The notes: generated from the sequence alone by a model not told the origin. A stretch of 64,000 nucleotides of DNA from Clostridiales bacterium (GCA_003343885.1 QAKH01000048.1:77768-141767), one strand, 5' to 3'; positions 17,401 to 26,675 are shown, counted from the first letter of the stretch. Made by a program: numbers and translations.

Positions 17401-17450
17401 AAAGCCTTTTTTCCAAGTCAAGCTATTTGCCTGGGGAAAAAGGCTTTTTT
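17401..17450 (+). terminator. spoIIE terminator
   Basis: AAAGCCTTTTTTCC (17401-17414) pairs with GGAAAAAGGCTTT ending at about 17447, followed by TTT and ACGTTTTA. A smaller hairpin AAAGCGTA/TACGCTTT (17359-17380) precedes it. Confidence 0.85.
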
Positions 17451-17538
17451 ACGTTTTATCCTTTTTTAAGACACAATAGTACAATATAAGAAATATTTTT
17501 TCAAAAATAGCTATGAATTGTTAAATTTGAAAAAATAC

Positions 17539-17567
17539 TTGAAATTCATTACCTCGTGTGGTAAAAT
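17539..17567 (+). promoter_or_regulatory. Promoter of the V-type ATPase operon
   Basis: TTGAAA (17539-17544), 17 bases, TAAAAT (17562-17567). The start would give a leader of about 115 bases containing a terminator-like hairpin. Confidence 0.65.
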
Positions 17568-17614
17568 ATCTCGAAAATATGAGTTACATATATTATATAT
17601 AGTGTAAGGCAAAG

Positions 17615-17646
17615 AGGCTTTTATGTGTTCTGCATAAAGCCTATTT
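17615..17646 (+). terminator. Terminator-like hairpin in the V-ATPase leader
   Basis: AGGCTTTTATG (17615-17625) pairs with CATAAAGCCT (17633-17642) around a short loop, and ATTTTT follows. Placed between promoter and first gene, it looks like an attenuator or a leader regulatory element; no alternative antiterminator fold was worked out. Confidence 0.55.
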
Positions 17647-17690
17647 TTAAATCTTTGCGGGCTTTTTCCGCTTGGAAAGGTTGACTGATT

Positions 17691-18005
17691 TTGATAAACG
17701 ATAATCTGCTTGAAATTATTAACGCCGACAAACGTGCCAGAGAGCGTATCTCTGATTCATCAAAGTTTGACGCACGCTCAAAACAAATGCTTGAAGAGGC
17801 TAAGGCTCGTCTTGAAGAAAAATACGATAAAGATGCTAAGCAAAAAATTCAAGCTTCCGCAAAAGAGCACGAAAAGCTGTTGGAGTTGACAGCTGAAACG
17901 TATGAAACCCGGTTAAGAGAAACAGAAAAAAATATAGAACAGCTTACAGAAAAGAAAAAAAACGAGTGGGTAAGCATGATAATACGCAGCGTTACTGAAA
18001 TATGA
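17691..18005 (+). CDS. V-type ATPase subunit G/H-like peripheral stalk protein
   Basis: A 104-residue, highly charged, almost wholly helical coiled-coil protein that opens the V-ATPase operon, where the stalk subunit (NtpF in Enterococcus, H in Thermus) belongs. It should pair with subunit E as the stator holding the catalytic head. Heptad-like E/K/L patterns run through residues 10-85. Translation starts at TTG 17691, with GGAAAGG at 17674-17680; no ATG is available in frame nearby. Sequence of this subunit is poorly conserved, so the call rests on coiled coil, length and place in the operon. Confidence 0.78.
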   Translation: MINDNLLEIINADKRARERISDSSKFDARSKQMLEEAKARLEEKYDKDAKQKIQASAKEHEKLLELTAETYETRLRETEKNIEQLTEKKKNEWVSMIIRSVTEI

Positions 18006-18050
18006 CAATCGTTATGCTTTGGATCGCAAACACAAAAGGAGGAAGAATGC

Positions 18051-19094
18051 ATGGCTAACATCAGTGCGTTATCTTCTAAGGCTTTGTATGCAAAAGCCAA
18101 GGCTTGCTACGCTTCCCATATGACACCCGACGACTACGTTCGCTTGAGTTCGCTGTCAAGTCTTGAAGAGTTTGTTTCTCATTTAAAGAACAAAACCCAG
18201 TACTCCGCCGCTTTTGAAGGGCTGGGAGGTTCCGGGCACCTCACAAGGCAGCATGTGGAAGCAATTATAAGGCGAATGTTTTTTCTAAGGCTTGAAAAAC
18301 TGGTAAGATACGCAAATCTCTGTGACAATTACGTGAGCGATTATTTTTTGGCAAGACACGAGTGTGAATGTATAGTGCGCCGGCTGAGACAGTCCGGAGA
18401 ATACACGCTTGACAGTTACTTTGTTTATATGCCGGAGGGCTTCTTTACATCTACCGGTTTTGACATATACGCACTTGAACATGCAAGGTCGCAGGAAGAA
18501 CTGCTTGAGGTGCTCCACGGCACTGATTACGGCAAGCTTTTGGACAATATTTTAAAGAGCGGTGCCGGAAGTTTGATTGCGGAAAATGTAATTTACGGAT
18601 ATTTATTTGAGCATAGTGCCAAAGGCTTTAAAAAGAAGCTTGAGAAAAAAGAATACGAGGAAATTGAGCGTATTCTCGCGATGTTTTCGGATATGATTAC
18701 CATCAACAATCTTTACCGCATAAAAAAGTTCTACCCGGACTGTGCGGATAAGCTTTTGATTCATGTTTATACCTCAAATCTCACGCGTATTTCCGACATA
18801 CAGCTTGACAAAATGAAAAAAGCGAAAGACGTAACTGAATTTACGGCTCAACTCGAAAAAACTTGCTATAAACAGGCCGCGACACTTTTACGTGGCAGCG
18901 AGTCTGCTTTATTTACAAAACAATACATTTACAATGAATGTAAGCGGCTCTTTACAATAAGCGACAAAGCCGCAGTCAGTGCGCTTTGCTATTCGTATCT
19001 AATAACGAACGAAGCATCAAACCTCATTGTCCTTACTGAAGCGTTAAGCGCCGGTGTAAGTCAAGAGCGCATGTTGAAATTACTTGTTACATGA
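18051..19094 (+). CDS. ntpC: V-type ATPase subunit C (AC39/d-like)
   Basis: A 347-residue soluble helical protein of the AC39/subunit d family, the funnel-shaped socket that links the central axle (D/F) to the membrane ring. The start MANISALSSKALYAKAKACY and the pattern of short helices with YFLARHECECIVRRLRQ in the middle match the family. AGGAGGAAG lies ahead of the ATG. It follows the stalk gene by 45 bases and precedes subunit I by 66. Order in this operon (G/H, C, I, K, F, E, A, B, D) differs from the Enterococcus order, in which I and K precede E and C. Confidence 0.88.
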   Translation: MANISALSSKALYAKAKACYASHMTPDDYVRLSSLSSLEEFVSHLKNKTQYSAAFEGLGGSGHLTRQHVEAIIRRMFFLRLEKLVRYANLCDNYVSDYFLARHECECIVRRLRQSGEYTLDSYFVYMPEGFFTSTGFDIYALEHARSQEELLEVLHGTDYGKLLDNILKSGAGSLIAENVIYGYLFEHSAKGFKKKLEKKEYEEIERILAMFSDMITINNLYRIKKFYPDCADKLLIHVYTSNLTRISDIQLDKMKKAKDVTEFTAQLEKTCYKQAATLLRGSESALFTKQYIYNECKRLFTISDKAAVSALCYSYLITNEASNLIVLTEALSAGVSQERMLKLLVT

Positions 19095-19160
19095 CGGATT
19101 GATCTGCAAAGTTTTACTTGCAAAATTTCCGTAGGTACGGAAAGGAAGGATATATTTCAG

Positions 19161-21098
19161 ATGGCAATAGAAAAAATGAACGTTGCCAGGATCAGCGGCA
19201 ATCTCGAAATGCTGGACAAAACCCTTGACGAGATATGTTCCGCGGGAGTCTTTCAGCCGGAATCGGCAGAGAGTTTTTATTCTGCCGGCATGGGGCTTAT
19301 ACCCTTTGACGATGAAAACATCGCGTCCCAAAGAATGGCTGAACTCGAAGCACTTGCGGCTAACGCCGGCATTCATCTTCGTGTCCGCGGAAAATACGAT
19401 GACGAAGGAGACGCAGATAAAGACGAGACGTTTTTCGGCGAACTTTCACAAAAGTTAAAAAGTTATGCCGAAGAAAAAAACGCCTTGACAGAACAGATAG
19501 AGTTGTGCAACAACGCTATTGCAAACTACAATCACTTCAAGGAACTTGACGTCGACCTCGGTGAAATCAACGCTTGCCGGTACGTTAAACCGAGATTCGG
19601 TCATCTTCCGAAAAAAGCGTATGAAAAAATTTCGGAATACTCGAAAGACCACCCGTACATCAGCTTTTTTCCCTGTTCCTTTGACAATGACGAATGCTGG
19701 GGCGTTTATTTCGCTCCGAAAGAAAAGGTATCTGAGGTTGACGGTGTGTTTGCCTCTCTGCTATTCCAGAAAATCATTCGTTCGGACGTCACCGGAACGA
19801 TAAAAGAACTGATAAGCGGACTTGAAGCAAATGTTGAGATCGTAAAAAAACAGATTGAAAAGCTTGACGCTGACGCGGCTAAGATGTGCAAGGACGAGGA
19901 AGAACACATGAGTCTTTACTACTCAAAGCTTTCCCGTGACTGCGCAAAGCACGACATAAAGTCACTTGCTTTTCACAACAAGGAGTATTTCTTTATCGCC
20001 GGCTGGGTACCTGAAAAAAATGCCGCTGAATTTGAAAAACGCCTCGAAAAGCTTGGCGGAGACGTCACGGCAGAGATAAGTCCTCCGGATGAGACTCTTA
20101 AGGTCAAGCCTCCGGTACGCATGACAGGATTTGCAAAAATCCTGCGGCACATTGTCGAACCATACACGTTCTACGTCGACATGTACGGAACGCCGTCCTA
20201 CAATGATTTAGACATCACGGCTTTTGTTGCCGTAACTTACACAGTTCTTTTCGGAATGATGTTCGGCGACATGGGGCAAGGGTTGGTATTAAGCATTGTC
20301 GGTGCGCTCATGTGGAAGATAAAGCGAATGGGGCTTGGTCGTATCTTGGTTCCCTGCGGAATATCTTCGATGTTTTTCGGCTTTATTTTCGGCTCGGTAT
20401 TCGGATACGAACATTTGCTTGATCCTGTTTACAAGGCTATCGGCTGGAAAGGCAAACCGATCGAGGTATTCGAGAGCGTAAACTTAGTGCTTTTGTTAGC
20501 AATTGCGATAGGCGTTGCGCTTGTTATATGCGCTATCCTTATAAATATTGTCGGATGTATAAAAAGACGGTGCTTTGCTGAGGCACTGCTTAGCCAGAAC
20601 GGCTTATGCGGATTGCTTCTTTATCTTTGCGGAGCAAATTTAGCTTCCGGCTTTATGGGCGGCTTTTCTCCCATTAACACAGCCGTTTGCGGAATTGTCA
20701 TTGCGGTATGCGCCGTAATACTTGTCATTAAGGAACCGCTCATTGAGGGATTTGATCACCATCACTTTGAAAAGCCTGAAAGCATGGTCGATTTCCTGCT
20801 TCAGAATATTTTCGAGCTTGTTGAATATATATTGTCGTACATGAGCAACACCGTTTCGTTCTTGCGAGTCGGAGCGTTTGTACTTGTTCATGCCGGTATG
20901 ATGATGGTTGTATTCTCTCTTGCCGGGGAAAGCGAAAACATAATAGTTATTATTTTGGGAAATGTACTTGTAATTGCGCTTGAGGGACTTCTTACGGGAA
21001 TTCAGGCACTCAGACTTGAATACTACGAAATGTTCAGCCGTTTCTATATCGGCGACGGCCGCAAGTTTACACCTGTTAAAATGAAGAAAAAATCTTAA
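19161..21098 (+). CDS. ntpI: V-type ATPase subunit I (a-subunit, ion channel)
   Basis: A 645-residue subunit with an N-terminal cytoplasmic half (about 1-330, two long coiled-coil arms) and a C-terminal membrane half with about seven to eight helices that forms the two half-channels for the ion. GMMFGDMGQGL and SNTVSFLRVGAF are conserved family segments; the arginine in SFLRVGAF corresponds to the essential channel arginine of V-type a-subunits. It lies between C and K. Whether the ring carries H+ or Na+ cannot be settled from this subunit. Confidence 0.95.
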   Translation: MAIEKMNVARISGNLEMLDKTLDEICSAGVFQPESAESFYSAGMGLIPFDDENIASQRMAELEALAANAGIHLRVRGKYDDEGDADKDETFFGELSQKLKSYAEEKNALTEQIELCNNAIANYNHFKELDVDLGEINACRYVKPRFGHLPKKAYEKISEYSKDHPYISFFPCSFDNDECWGVYFAPKEKVSEVDGVFASLLFQKIIRSDVTGTIKELISGLEANVEIVKKQIEKLDADAAKMCKDEEEHMSLYYSKLSRDCAKHDIKSLAFHNKEYFFIAGWVPEKNAAEFEKRLEKLGGDVTAEISPPDETLKVKPPVRMTGFAKILRHIVEPYTFYVDMYGTPSYNDLDITAFVAVTYTVLFGMMFGDMGQGLVLSIVGALMWKIKRMGLGRILVPCGISSMFFGFIFGSVFGYEHLLDPVYKAIGWKGKPIEVFESVNLVLLLAIAIGVALVICAILINIVGCIKRRCFAEALLSQNGLCGLLLYLCGANLASGFMGGFSPINTAVCGIVIAVCAVILVIKEPLIEGFDHHHFEKPESMVDFLLQNIFELVEYILSYMSNTVSFLRVGAFVLVHAGMMMVVFSLAGESENIIVIILGNVLVIALEGLLTGIQALRLEYYEMFSRFYIGDGRKFTPVKMKKKS

Positions 21099-21152
21099 GG
21101 ATACAATTAAAACTCAATTTTTAAACCATTTGACTATGAAAGGAATTTTATC

Positions 21153-21638
21153 ATGATTACATTTATTCTTTGCACACTTTTGGTTCTTATTCCCGCACTT
21201 CTCCTCTTTTCCGCCGTTGTTTGCTTTAAGAGAATGTCTTCCGGAACTGCTCCGAGAAAGGCTGCGCGTTTTAATATCGGCGTTTTCGCTTGTCTTATAG
21301 TACTTGTAGCTCTCACTTCAGTTTCAGTATTTGCTGCAGGTGAGGATGCAGACACTGCCGGAACAAATGAACAAGCTCAGGCTGCCGATGAAGCCGTTGA
21401 AACCGAAACAGCGTCATCTGATTCATCAAAGGGTATGGGACTTCTTGCAGCCGGTCTTGTTACCGGTCTTGCAGGCATAGGCGGCGGTATCGCCGTTGCA
21501 GCCGGTGCGCCTGCCGCGATTGCTGCGACCAGCGAAGATCCGAAGTCTTTCGGTAAATCTATCATTTTCGTTGCTCTTGGTGAATCTATAGCTCTTTACG
21601 GCGTCGTTATCGCAATCCTTATCCTCCAAAAGGTTTAA
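21153..21638 (+). CDS. ntpK: V-type ATPase subunit K (rotor ring) with N-terminal membrane extension
   Basis: A 161-residue proteolipid. Residues about 95-161 form the standard ring hairpin: GLAGIGGGIAVAAGAPAAIA, a short polar loop SEDPKSFGK, then VALGESIALYGVVIAILIL, whose Glu in GES is the ion-binding carboxylate. Before this lies an unusual part: two further hydrophobic helices (about 3-24 and 41-63) joined by a basic loop (KRMSSGTAPRKAAR), then a 30-residue acidic linker rich in E, D, A and T. Positive-inside reasoning gives a consistent four-helix topology with the acidic linker outside. Enterococcus NtpK also has four helices, but as two ring hairpins; here only one hairpin has the ion site. 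Confidence 0.9.
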   Translation: MITFILCTLLVLIPALLLFSAVVCFKRMSSGTAPRKAARFNIGVFACLIVLVALTSVSVFAAGEDADTAGTNEQAQAADEAVETETASSDSSKGMGLLAAGLVTGLAGIGGGIAVAAGAPAAIAATSEDPKSFGKSIIFVALGESIALYGVVIAILILQKV

Positions 21639-21662
21639 AACTACTGAAAGGTCAGATCCGAG

Positions 21663-21968
21663 ATGAAATTTTTTCTGATTACCGATGATGCTGACACCTG
21701 TGTCGGAATGCGCCTTGCCGGCATTAACTCAGTTCTTGTCCATGACGCGCAAAAAGCAGAAAAGGCACTGGATGATGCAGTTAGTGACAATGACACAGGC
21801 ATGATACTTATTACGGCAAAGGTCAAAAGTTTTTGTTCCGAGAAAGTACGTAAAATAGCCGCAGGAAATCGTCCGATTATTGTGGAAATTCCGGATTCTT
21901 CAAACGCGGCAAGCTCTTCCGGTGCGATAAGCGATTATATCCGTTCAACTATCGGTATCAGTGTTTGA
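21663..21968 (+). CDS. ntpG: V-type ATPase subunit F (NtpG type)
   Basis: A 101-residue subunit with an N-terminal Rossmann-like fold (MKFFLITDDADTCVGMRLAGI) and a C-terminal helix reaching SDYIRSTIGI, the canonical F-subunit ends. It sits in the central axle with subunit D and helps couple ATP hydrolysis to rotation. It lies 24 bases after K and 14 before E, with good ribosome binding sites, as expected for tight co-translation. Confidence 0.9.
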   Translation: MKFFLITDDADTCVGMRLAGINSVLVHDAQKAEKALDDAVSDNDTGMILITAKVKSFCSEKVRKIAAGNRPIIVEIPDSSNAASSSGAISDYIRSTIGISV

Positions 21969-21982
21969 GGAGGACATAACTT

Positions 21983-22582
21983 TTGGATAAAAACATATAT
22001 GACAGCACGAGTTTGATTATTGAAAGCATTGAAAATCAGTCGCGTGCCGAGCAGAAGAATATAGAGGAGCTCTCCGAAAAGTTATACAAGGAAAAAGCGG
22101 CGGCTCTCGAAAAAGAAATATCAGACAAGTATGACGCATTGGTGGAATATGAGCTTGAAAAACAGCGCATAGACGCAAACAAAAAGGCATCTGCTCTTGA
22201 GTCTGAAAACAAGGCGGCTCTCGCTGAAATGAGGAAAAAAGTCACCGACGAGGTTTTTGCCGGCGCTTTTGAAGGCATAAAGCGTTTTGTTCAGACCGAC
22301 GCATACGCCGAGTTTCTTGAAAAAAGCGCTTCTTCAATGAGCGGACTGTATGACGGAAAGGCTGAAATACTTATCCGAAAAGCAGACGACGGATTCAAGC
22401 CGCTTATACTGAAAGCTTTCGGAAAGCCTGCGGATTTTGTTTACGATGATTCCATTGTTTTGGGCGGTATAAAAGTGCATTTTGCAGACAAAGCTGTTAT
22501 TGCCGACGACTGCCTCGACTCAAGACTTGAAGCCCAAAAGAAAAACTTTATCAACACAAGCGGCTTAGGATTCAAGAGGTGA
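21983..22582 (+). CDS. ntpE: V-type ATPase subunit E (peripheral stalk)
   Basis: A 199-residue protein with a long charged N-terminal coiled coil (about residues 5-85) and a C-terminal globular part (ILIRKADDGFKPLI, VLGGIKVHF, DDCLDSRLEAQKK) that caps the A3B3 head. The closing LDSRLE motif is typical of subunit E. Translation starts at TTG 21983, with GAGGAGG about nine bases upstream. The stop is followed five bases later by subunit A. Confidence 0.9.
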   Translation: MDKNIYDSTSLIIESIENQSRAEQKNIEELSEKLYKEKAAALEKEISDKYDALVEYELEKQRIDANKKASALESENKAALAEMRKKVTDEVFAGAFEGIKRFVQTDAYAEFLEKSASSMSGLYDGKAEILIRKADDGFKPLILKAFGKPADFVYDDSIVLGGIKVHFADKAVIADDCLDSRLEAQKKNFINTSGLGFKR

Positions 22583-22587
22583 TTTAA

Positions 22588-24381
22588 TTGGCTGAAAATA
22601 ATAATAAAACAAGCGCACTGATATACGGTGTAAACGGCCCGATTGTTACAATAAAGGGCAAAACCGATTTCAGCATGCTCGAAATGGTGTATGTCGGTCA
22701 AAAGCGCCTCATTGGTGAAGTAATCCGAATTGAACGTGATTTTACGACTATACAGGTATACGAAGAAACAACCTCGCTTAGAGCCGGTGAGCCGGTTATC
22801 GGCACGGGCGCCTCGTTAAGCGTAACGCTCGGCCCGGGAATAATGGGCAACATTTTTGACGGTATCCAACGTCCTCTGCGTGTTCTTGAGGGCGAATTCG
22901 GCGCGTTTATCGGACGTGGTGCAAATGTGGCATCACTTGACGAAACAAAAAAGTGGAATGTGACATTTTGCATTAAGCCAGGAGATACACTAAGCGGCGG
23001 TCAGGTCTTTGCTACGCTTCCCGAAACGGATATAATAACTCACAAGGTTATGTTGTCCCCGTTACTTTCCGGAAAAATAACCTGGGTTGCTCCTAACGGT
23101 GAGTACACGGTAAAGGACGAAATTGCGAAGCTTGAGGATGCAAGCGGTAATATTCATACACTGACTCTTGAACAGCGTTGGCCGATTCGTACACCAAGAC
23201 CTATCTATTCAAGACTTCCCTCAAACACTCCGCTTATTACCGGACAGCGTATTATCGACTCCCTCTTCCCCATCGCTAAAGGCGGTGCGGCGGCTATTCC
23301 GGGCGGATTCGGTACCGGTAAAACAACAACGCAGCATCAGCTTGCGAAGTGGTGTGACGCTGACATAATCATTTATGTCGGATGCGGCGAGCGAGGCAAC
23401 GAAATGACTCAGGTTCTTACTGAATTTTCCGAGCTTACCGACCCGAAATCCGGAAAGCCTCTGCTTGACAGGACGGTGCTTATCGCCAATACTTCAAACA
23501 TGCCTGTGGCGGCTCGTGAGGCTTCAATATACACAGGTATCACTCTTGCCGAGTATTACAGAGATATGGGATATGACACGGCAATAATGGCGGATTCTAC
23601 TTCACGTTGGGCTGAGGCACTGCGTGAGATATCCGGACGTCTTGAAGAAATGCCGGCTGACGAAGGTTTCCCGGCTTATCTGCTGTCAAGGCTTGCGGAG
23701 TTTTACGAACGTTCCGGACGTGTTGAAACTCTTTCCGGCAAGCAAGGTTCTGTAAGCATTATAGGGGCAGTCAGCCCGCAGGGTTCTGACTTTTCCGAGC
23801 CGGTTACTCAGAACACGAAGCGTTTTATAAGATGCTTCTGGGCGCTTGATAAAAATCTGGCGTACGCAAGACATTTTCCGGCAATTAACTGGAACGACTC
23901 ATACAGCGAATATGTAAACGATTTTTCCGGCTGGTACCGTGAGAACGTAGGTGCGGATTTTCTTTCATGCCGTGAGGAATTATGCAGTATTCTTTCAGAA
24001 GAAAACAAGCTCATGGAAATTGTAAAGTTAATCGGTGCCGATGTGCTTCCTGATGATCAGAAATTGGTTATTGAAGTTGCTCACGTCATACGCAGCGGCT
24101 TTTTACAGCAGGAATATTTCAGCAAAAACGACGCTTTTGTTCCTATGAAAAAACAGCTTGCTATGATGTCCGTAATTCTTAAATATTATCACAAGATGCG
24201 TGACGCCGTTGCTTTGCAGATTCCTATTTCAAAGCTTCTCGCTTTGGGAATTTCCGAAAAACTTATCGGCATGAAGCACGATGTACCCGAAAACGATTTG
24301 TCGCTGATTGACAAATACGCTTCCGAAATAGACACCGAACTGAATGCGCTTATTAAATCAAGAGGAGGAGACACCATATGA
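22588..24381 (+). CDS. ntpA: V-type ATPase catalytic subunit A
   Basis: The 597-residue ATP-hydrolysing subunit. A beta-barrel domain is followed by the bulge domain that separates V-type A from F-type beta subunits, then the nucleotide-binding domain with P-loop GGFGTGKTTTQH (about residues 238-249), the GCGERGNEM segment with the catalytic glutamate, and MADSTSRWAEALREISGRLEEMP. Translation starts at TTG 22588 behind AGAGGTGA. Its stop overlaps the start of subunit B by four bases (ATGA), a common device to balance the two. Confidence 0.97.
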   Translation: MAENNNKTSALIYGVNGPIVTIKGKTDFSMLEMVYVGQKRLIGEVIRIERDFTTIQVYEETTSLRAGEPVIGTGASLSVTLGPGIMGNIFDGIQRPLRVLEGEFGAFIGRGANVASLDETKKWNVTFCIKPGDTLSGGQVFATLPETDIITHKVMLSPLLSGKITWVAPNGEYTVKDEIAKLEDASGNIHTLTLEQRWPIRTPRPIYSRLPSNTPLITGQRIIDSLFPIAKGGAAAIPGGFGTGKTTTQHQLAKWCDADIIIYVGCGERGNEMTQVLTEFSELTDPKSGKPLLDRTVLIANTSNMPVAAREASIYTGITLAEYYRDMGYDTAIMADSTSRWAEALREISGRLEEMPADEGFPAYLLSRLAEFYERSGRVETLSGKQGSVSIIGAVSPQGSDFSEPVTQNTKRFIRCFWALDKNLAYARHFPAINWNDSYSEYVNDFSGWYRENVGADFLSCREELCSILSEENKLMEIVKLIGADVLPDDQKLVIEVAHVIRSGFLQQEYFSKNDAFVPMKKQLAMMSVILKYYHKMRDAVALQIPISKLLALGISEKLIGMKHDVPENDLSLIDKYASEIDTELNALIKSRGGDTI

Positions 24382-25745
24382 TAATACGTCATTTGAAAAC
24401 CGAACGTATAAACGGTTCTCTTATCACTCTTGACGGTGTTAAAGAGGCTTCTTTCGACGAGGTTGCTACGCTTTACCTGTCGGACGGTACAAAGAGGACG
24501 GGCAGAGTCGTAAAAATTGAGGGTGAAACCGTTACTTTGCAGGTTTTTGAAGGTTCAAGAGGGATTTCCGCTTTCAACACAAGTACGGTTTTTGAAGGAA
24601 GTCCTATTGAGCTTGCTCTGTCTCCTGAGATACTCGGAAGAGTTTTTGACGGGCTTGGCAGACCGATTGACAGTTTAGGAGAAATTTATCCGCACGTTGT
24701 AAGAGATGTAAACGGCGCTCCGATAAATCCTGTTTCACGTGAATATCCGAGAAACTTCATTCAGACCGGAATATCGTCAATAGACGCGCTTGCTACGCTT
24801 GTTCGCGGTCAAAAGCTGCCGATATTTTCCGGATACGGAATGAAGCACAACGAGCTTGCCGCTCAGATTGCAAAACAGTCTACCATTGCTGACAACGATG
24901 ATTTTGCTATTGTTTTTGCCGCAATGGGCGTAAAAAATGACGTTGCCCAATATTTCCGCAGTCAATTTGAAGACGCAAACGCGAACAGCAAGGTTGTTAT
25001 GTTTCTCAATTTATCAAACGACCCGATTATTGAAAGAATAATCACTCCGAGATGTGCTCTGACCGCTGCGGAATATTTGGCATTTGATCTCGGCATGAAT
25101 ATTCTTGTAATTTTAACCGACATGACGGCTTACGCCGAGGCATTGCGTGAATTCAGTTCTTCAAAGGGTGACATACCCGGAAGAAAAGGTTTTCCGGGCT
25201 ATCTGTACTCAGACTTTGCTTCACTGTATGAAAGAGCCGGTATGCTTGCAGGCAAAAAAGGCTCGGTTACACAGATCCCGATACTTACCATGCCTAACGA
25301 TGACATTACCCACCCGATTCCTGACCTTACCGGCTATATAACCGAAGGACAGATAGTTCTTGACAGAGAGCTTGACGCAAAAGGTATCTATCCGCCGGTA
25401 AACGTTCTGCCGAGCCTGTCGAGACTTATGAAGGACGGTATCGGAAAAGGCTTTACAAGAGAGGACCACGCTCCTCTTGCTAATCAGCTTATGGCATCGT
25501 ATTCAAAAGTCCAGGAAGCAAGAGCTCTTGCCTCAGTTATAGGAGAAGACGAATTGTCTCCGGAAGATAAGCTTTTAATGGAATTCGGCAAAGCTTTTGA
25601 AACTCAGTTTATAAATCAATCTTTCACGGAAAACCGTACACTTGACCAAACGCTTGATTTAGGCTGGAAGCTAATTTCCATGCTGCCAAAGAAAATGCTT
25701 GACAGAGTTGACGGCAAGATTCTTGACCGTTACTACCGCGGCTAA
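24378..25745 (+). CDS. ntpB: V-type ATPase subunit B
   Basis: The 455-residue non-catalytic partner of subunit A in the A3B3 head. It lacks a full P-loop, as is normal for B subunits (LPIFSGYGMKHNELAAQI in place of the Walker A motif), and keeps the family segments FVFDGLGRPID-like (RVFDGLGRPID), AAMGVKNDVAQYF and LTDMTAYAEALREFS. The ATG lies in the stop of subunit A. A DUF368 gene follows 22 bases later, before subunit D. Confidence 0.97.
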   Translation: MIIRHLKTERINGSLITLDGVKEASFDEVATLYLSDGTKRTGRVVKIEGETVTLQVFEGSRGISAFNTSTVFEGSPIELALSPEILGRVFDGLGRPIDSLGEIYPHVVRDVNGAPINPVSREYPRNFIQTGISSIDALATLVRGQKLPIFSGYGMKHNELAAQIAKQSTIADNDDFAIVFAAMGVKNDVAQYFRSQFEDANANSKVVMFLNLSNDPIIERIITPRCALTAAEYLAFDLGMNILVILTDMTAYAEALREFSSSKGDIPGRKGFPGYLYSDFASLYERAGMLAGKKGSVTQIPILTMPNDDITHPIPDLTGYITEGQIVLDRELDAKGIYPPVNVLPSLSRLMKDGIGKGFTREDHAPLANQLMASYSKVQEARALASVIGEDELSPEDKLLMEFGKAFETQFINQSFTENRTLDQTLDLGWKLISMLPKKMLDRVDGKILDRYYRG

Positions 25746-25767
25746 GATTGAAAGGAGTAATTTACAC

Positions 25768-26586
25768 ATGACAGGATTTGCCATGCGTATATTCATCGGC
25801 GTACTGCTCGGACTTGGCGCCGTTCTTCCCGGTATTTCCGGAGGAGTTCTTTGCGTTATGTTCGGGCTTTACAAGCCGATAATCGAGTTTTTGTCTCATC
25901 CGAAAAAATCTTTTAAGAAGTATGCCGGTTTGCTGCTTCCCGTATTTATTGGGTTAGTACTCGGTTTTGTCTTAGTTGCAAGACTTTTGGCGTTTCTTCT
26001 GGAAAGATACGAAAATATATCCGTCTGCCTGTTTGTCGGACTTATTATAGGCATGTTCCCCTCCCTGCTTAAGGAAGCCGGGAAAAACGGGCGAAACAAA
26101 TTCTCGGTTATTTCATTTATTGCCGCTTTTTTAATTATTCTCACACTTCTCATAGGACTTCATATGATGTCCGTAAAATTAGAGCCAAGCTTTATATGGT
26201 ACGTTTTCTGCGGTCTATGCCTTGCTGTGAGTATAATTGTCCCCGGAATGAGCTTTTCCACACTCCTTATGCCGTTAGGATTATATACTCCGTTTGTTGA
26301 CGGAATAGGACGTCTTAACTTTTCAGTAATAATACCTGCGTTTTTAGGAGCGATAGTGACGCTTATACTGTTTTCAAAGCTTGTAAACATGCTCTTTGAA
26401 AAGCATTACTCGGTCGCCTTTCACGCTGTAGCCGGAGTTGTAGCTGCTGCCACTCTTGTTATTGTGCCGTTTCCAAGTTTTGTTTCAGGCGGAATCGTAA
26501 GCTTTGCCTCAAACACTGCGGCTTTGGTTTTGGGCGCGGTTGTTGCGTACGCTTTATCGAAGCTTGACAACGGAGAAAGAGAATAA
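25768..26586 (+). CDS. popT: DUF368-family membrane protein, predicted undecaprenyl-phosphate translocase (PopT-like)
   Basis: Start set at ATG 25768 behind AAAGGAG; the frame extends upstream into subunit B without a ribosome binding site. The 272-residue protein has about eight membrane helices and two related re-entrant motifs, LPGISGGVLCVMFGLY near the start and VPGMSFSTLLMPLGLY in the middle, the two-fold internal repeat of DUF368. Members of this family have been shown to return undecaprenyl phosphate, the lipid carrier for wall synthesis, across the membrane and to matter most at alkaline pH. It lies inside the V-ATPase operon, between B and D, 22 and 89 bases from its neighbours. The family call is firm; the function is by homology. 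Confidence 0.87.
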   Translation: MTGFAMRIFIGVLLGLGAVLPGISGGVLCVMFGLYKPIIEFLSHPKKSFKKYAGLLLPVFIGLVLGFVLVARLLAFLLERYENISVCLFVGLIIGMFPSLLKEAGKNGRNKFSVISFIAAFLIILTLLIGLHMMSVKLEPSFIWYVFCGLCLAVSIIVPGMSFSTLLMPLGLYTPFVDGIGRLNFSVIIPAFLGAIVTLILFSKLVNMLFEKHYSVAFHAVAGVVAAATLVIVPFPSFVSGGIVSFASNTAALVLGAVVAYALSKLDNGERE

Positions 26587-26675
26587 CATTTTTATAAACA
26601 AACTATATTCGACAATTTCTGAATTACAGTGAATACATATTTACCGATTTAATTACAATTATTGGAGTTAATAAA

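Noticed and set aside
17579..17602. Seven-codon leader peptide MSYIYYI ahead of the V-ATPase hairpin.
   Set aside because: No ribosome binding site, and it would start only a few bases after the transcription start; no codon logic links it to the operon.
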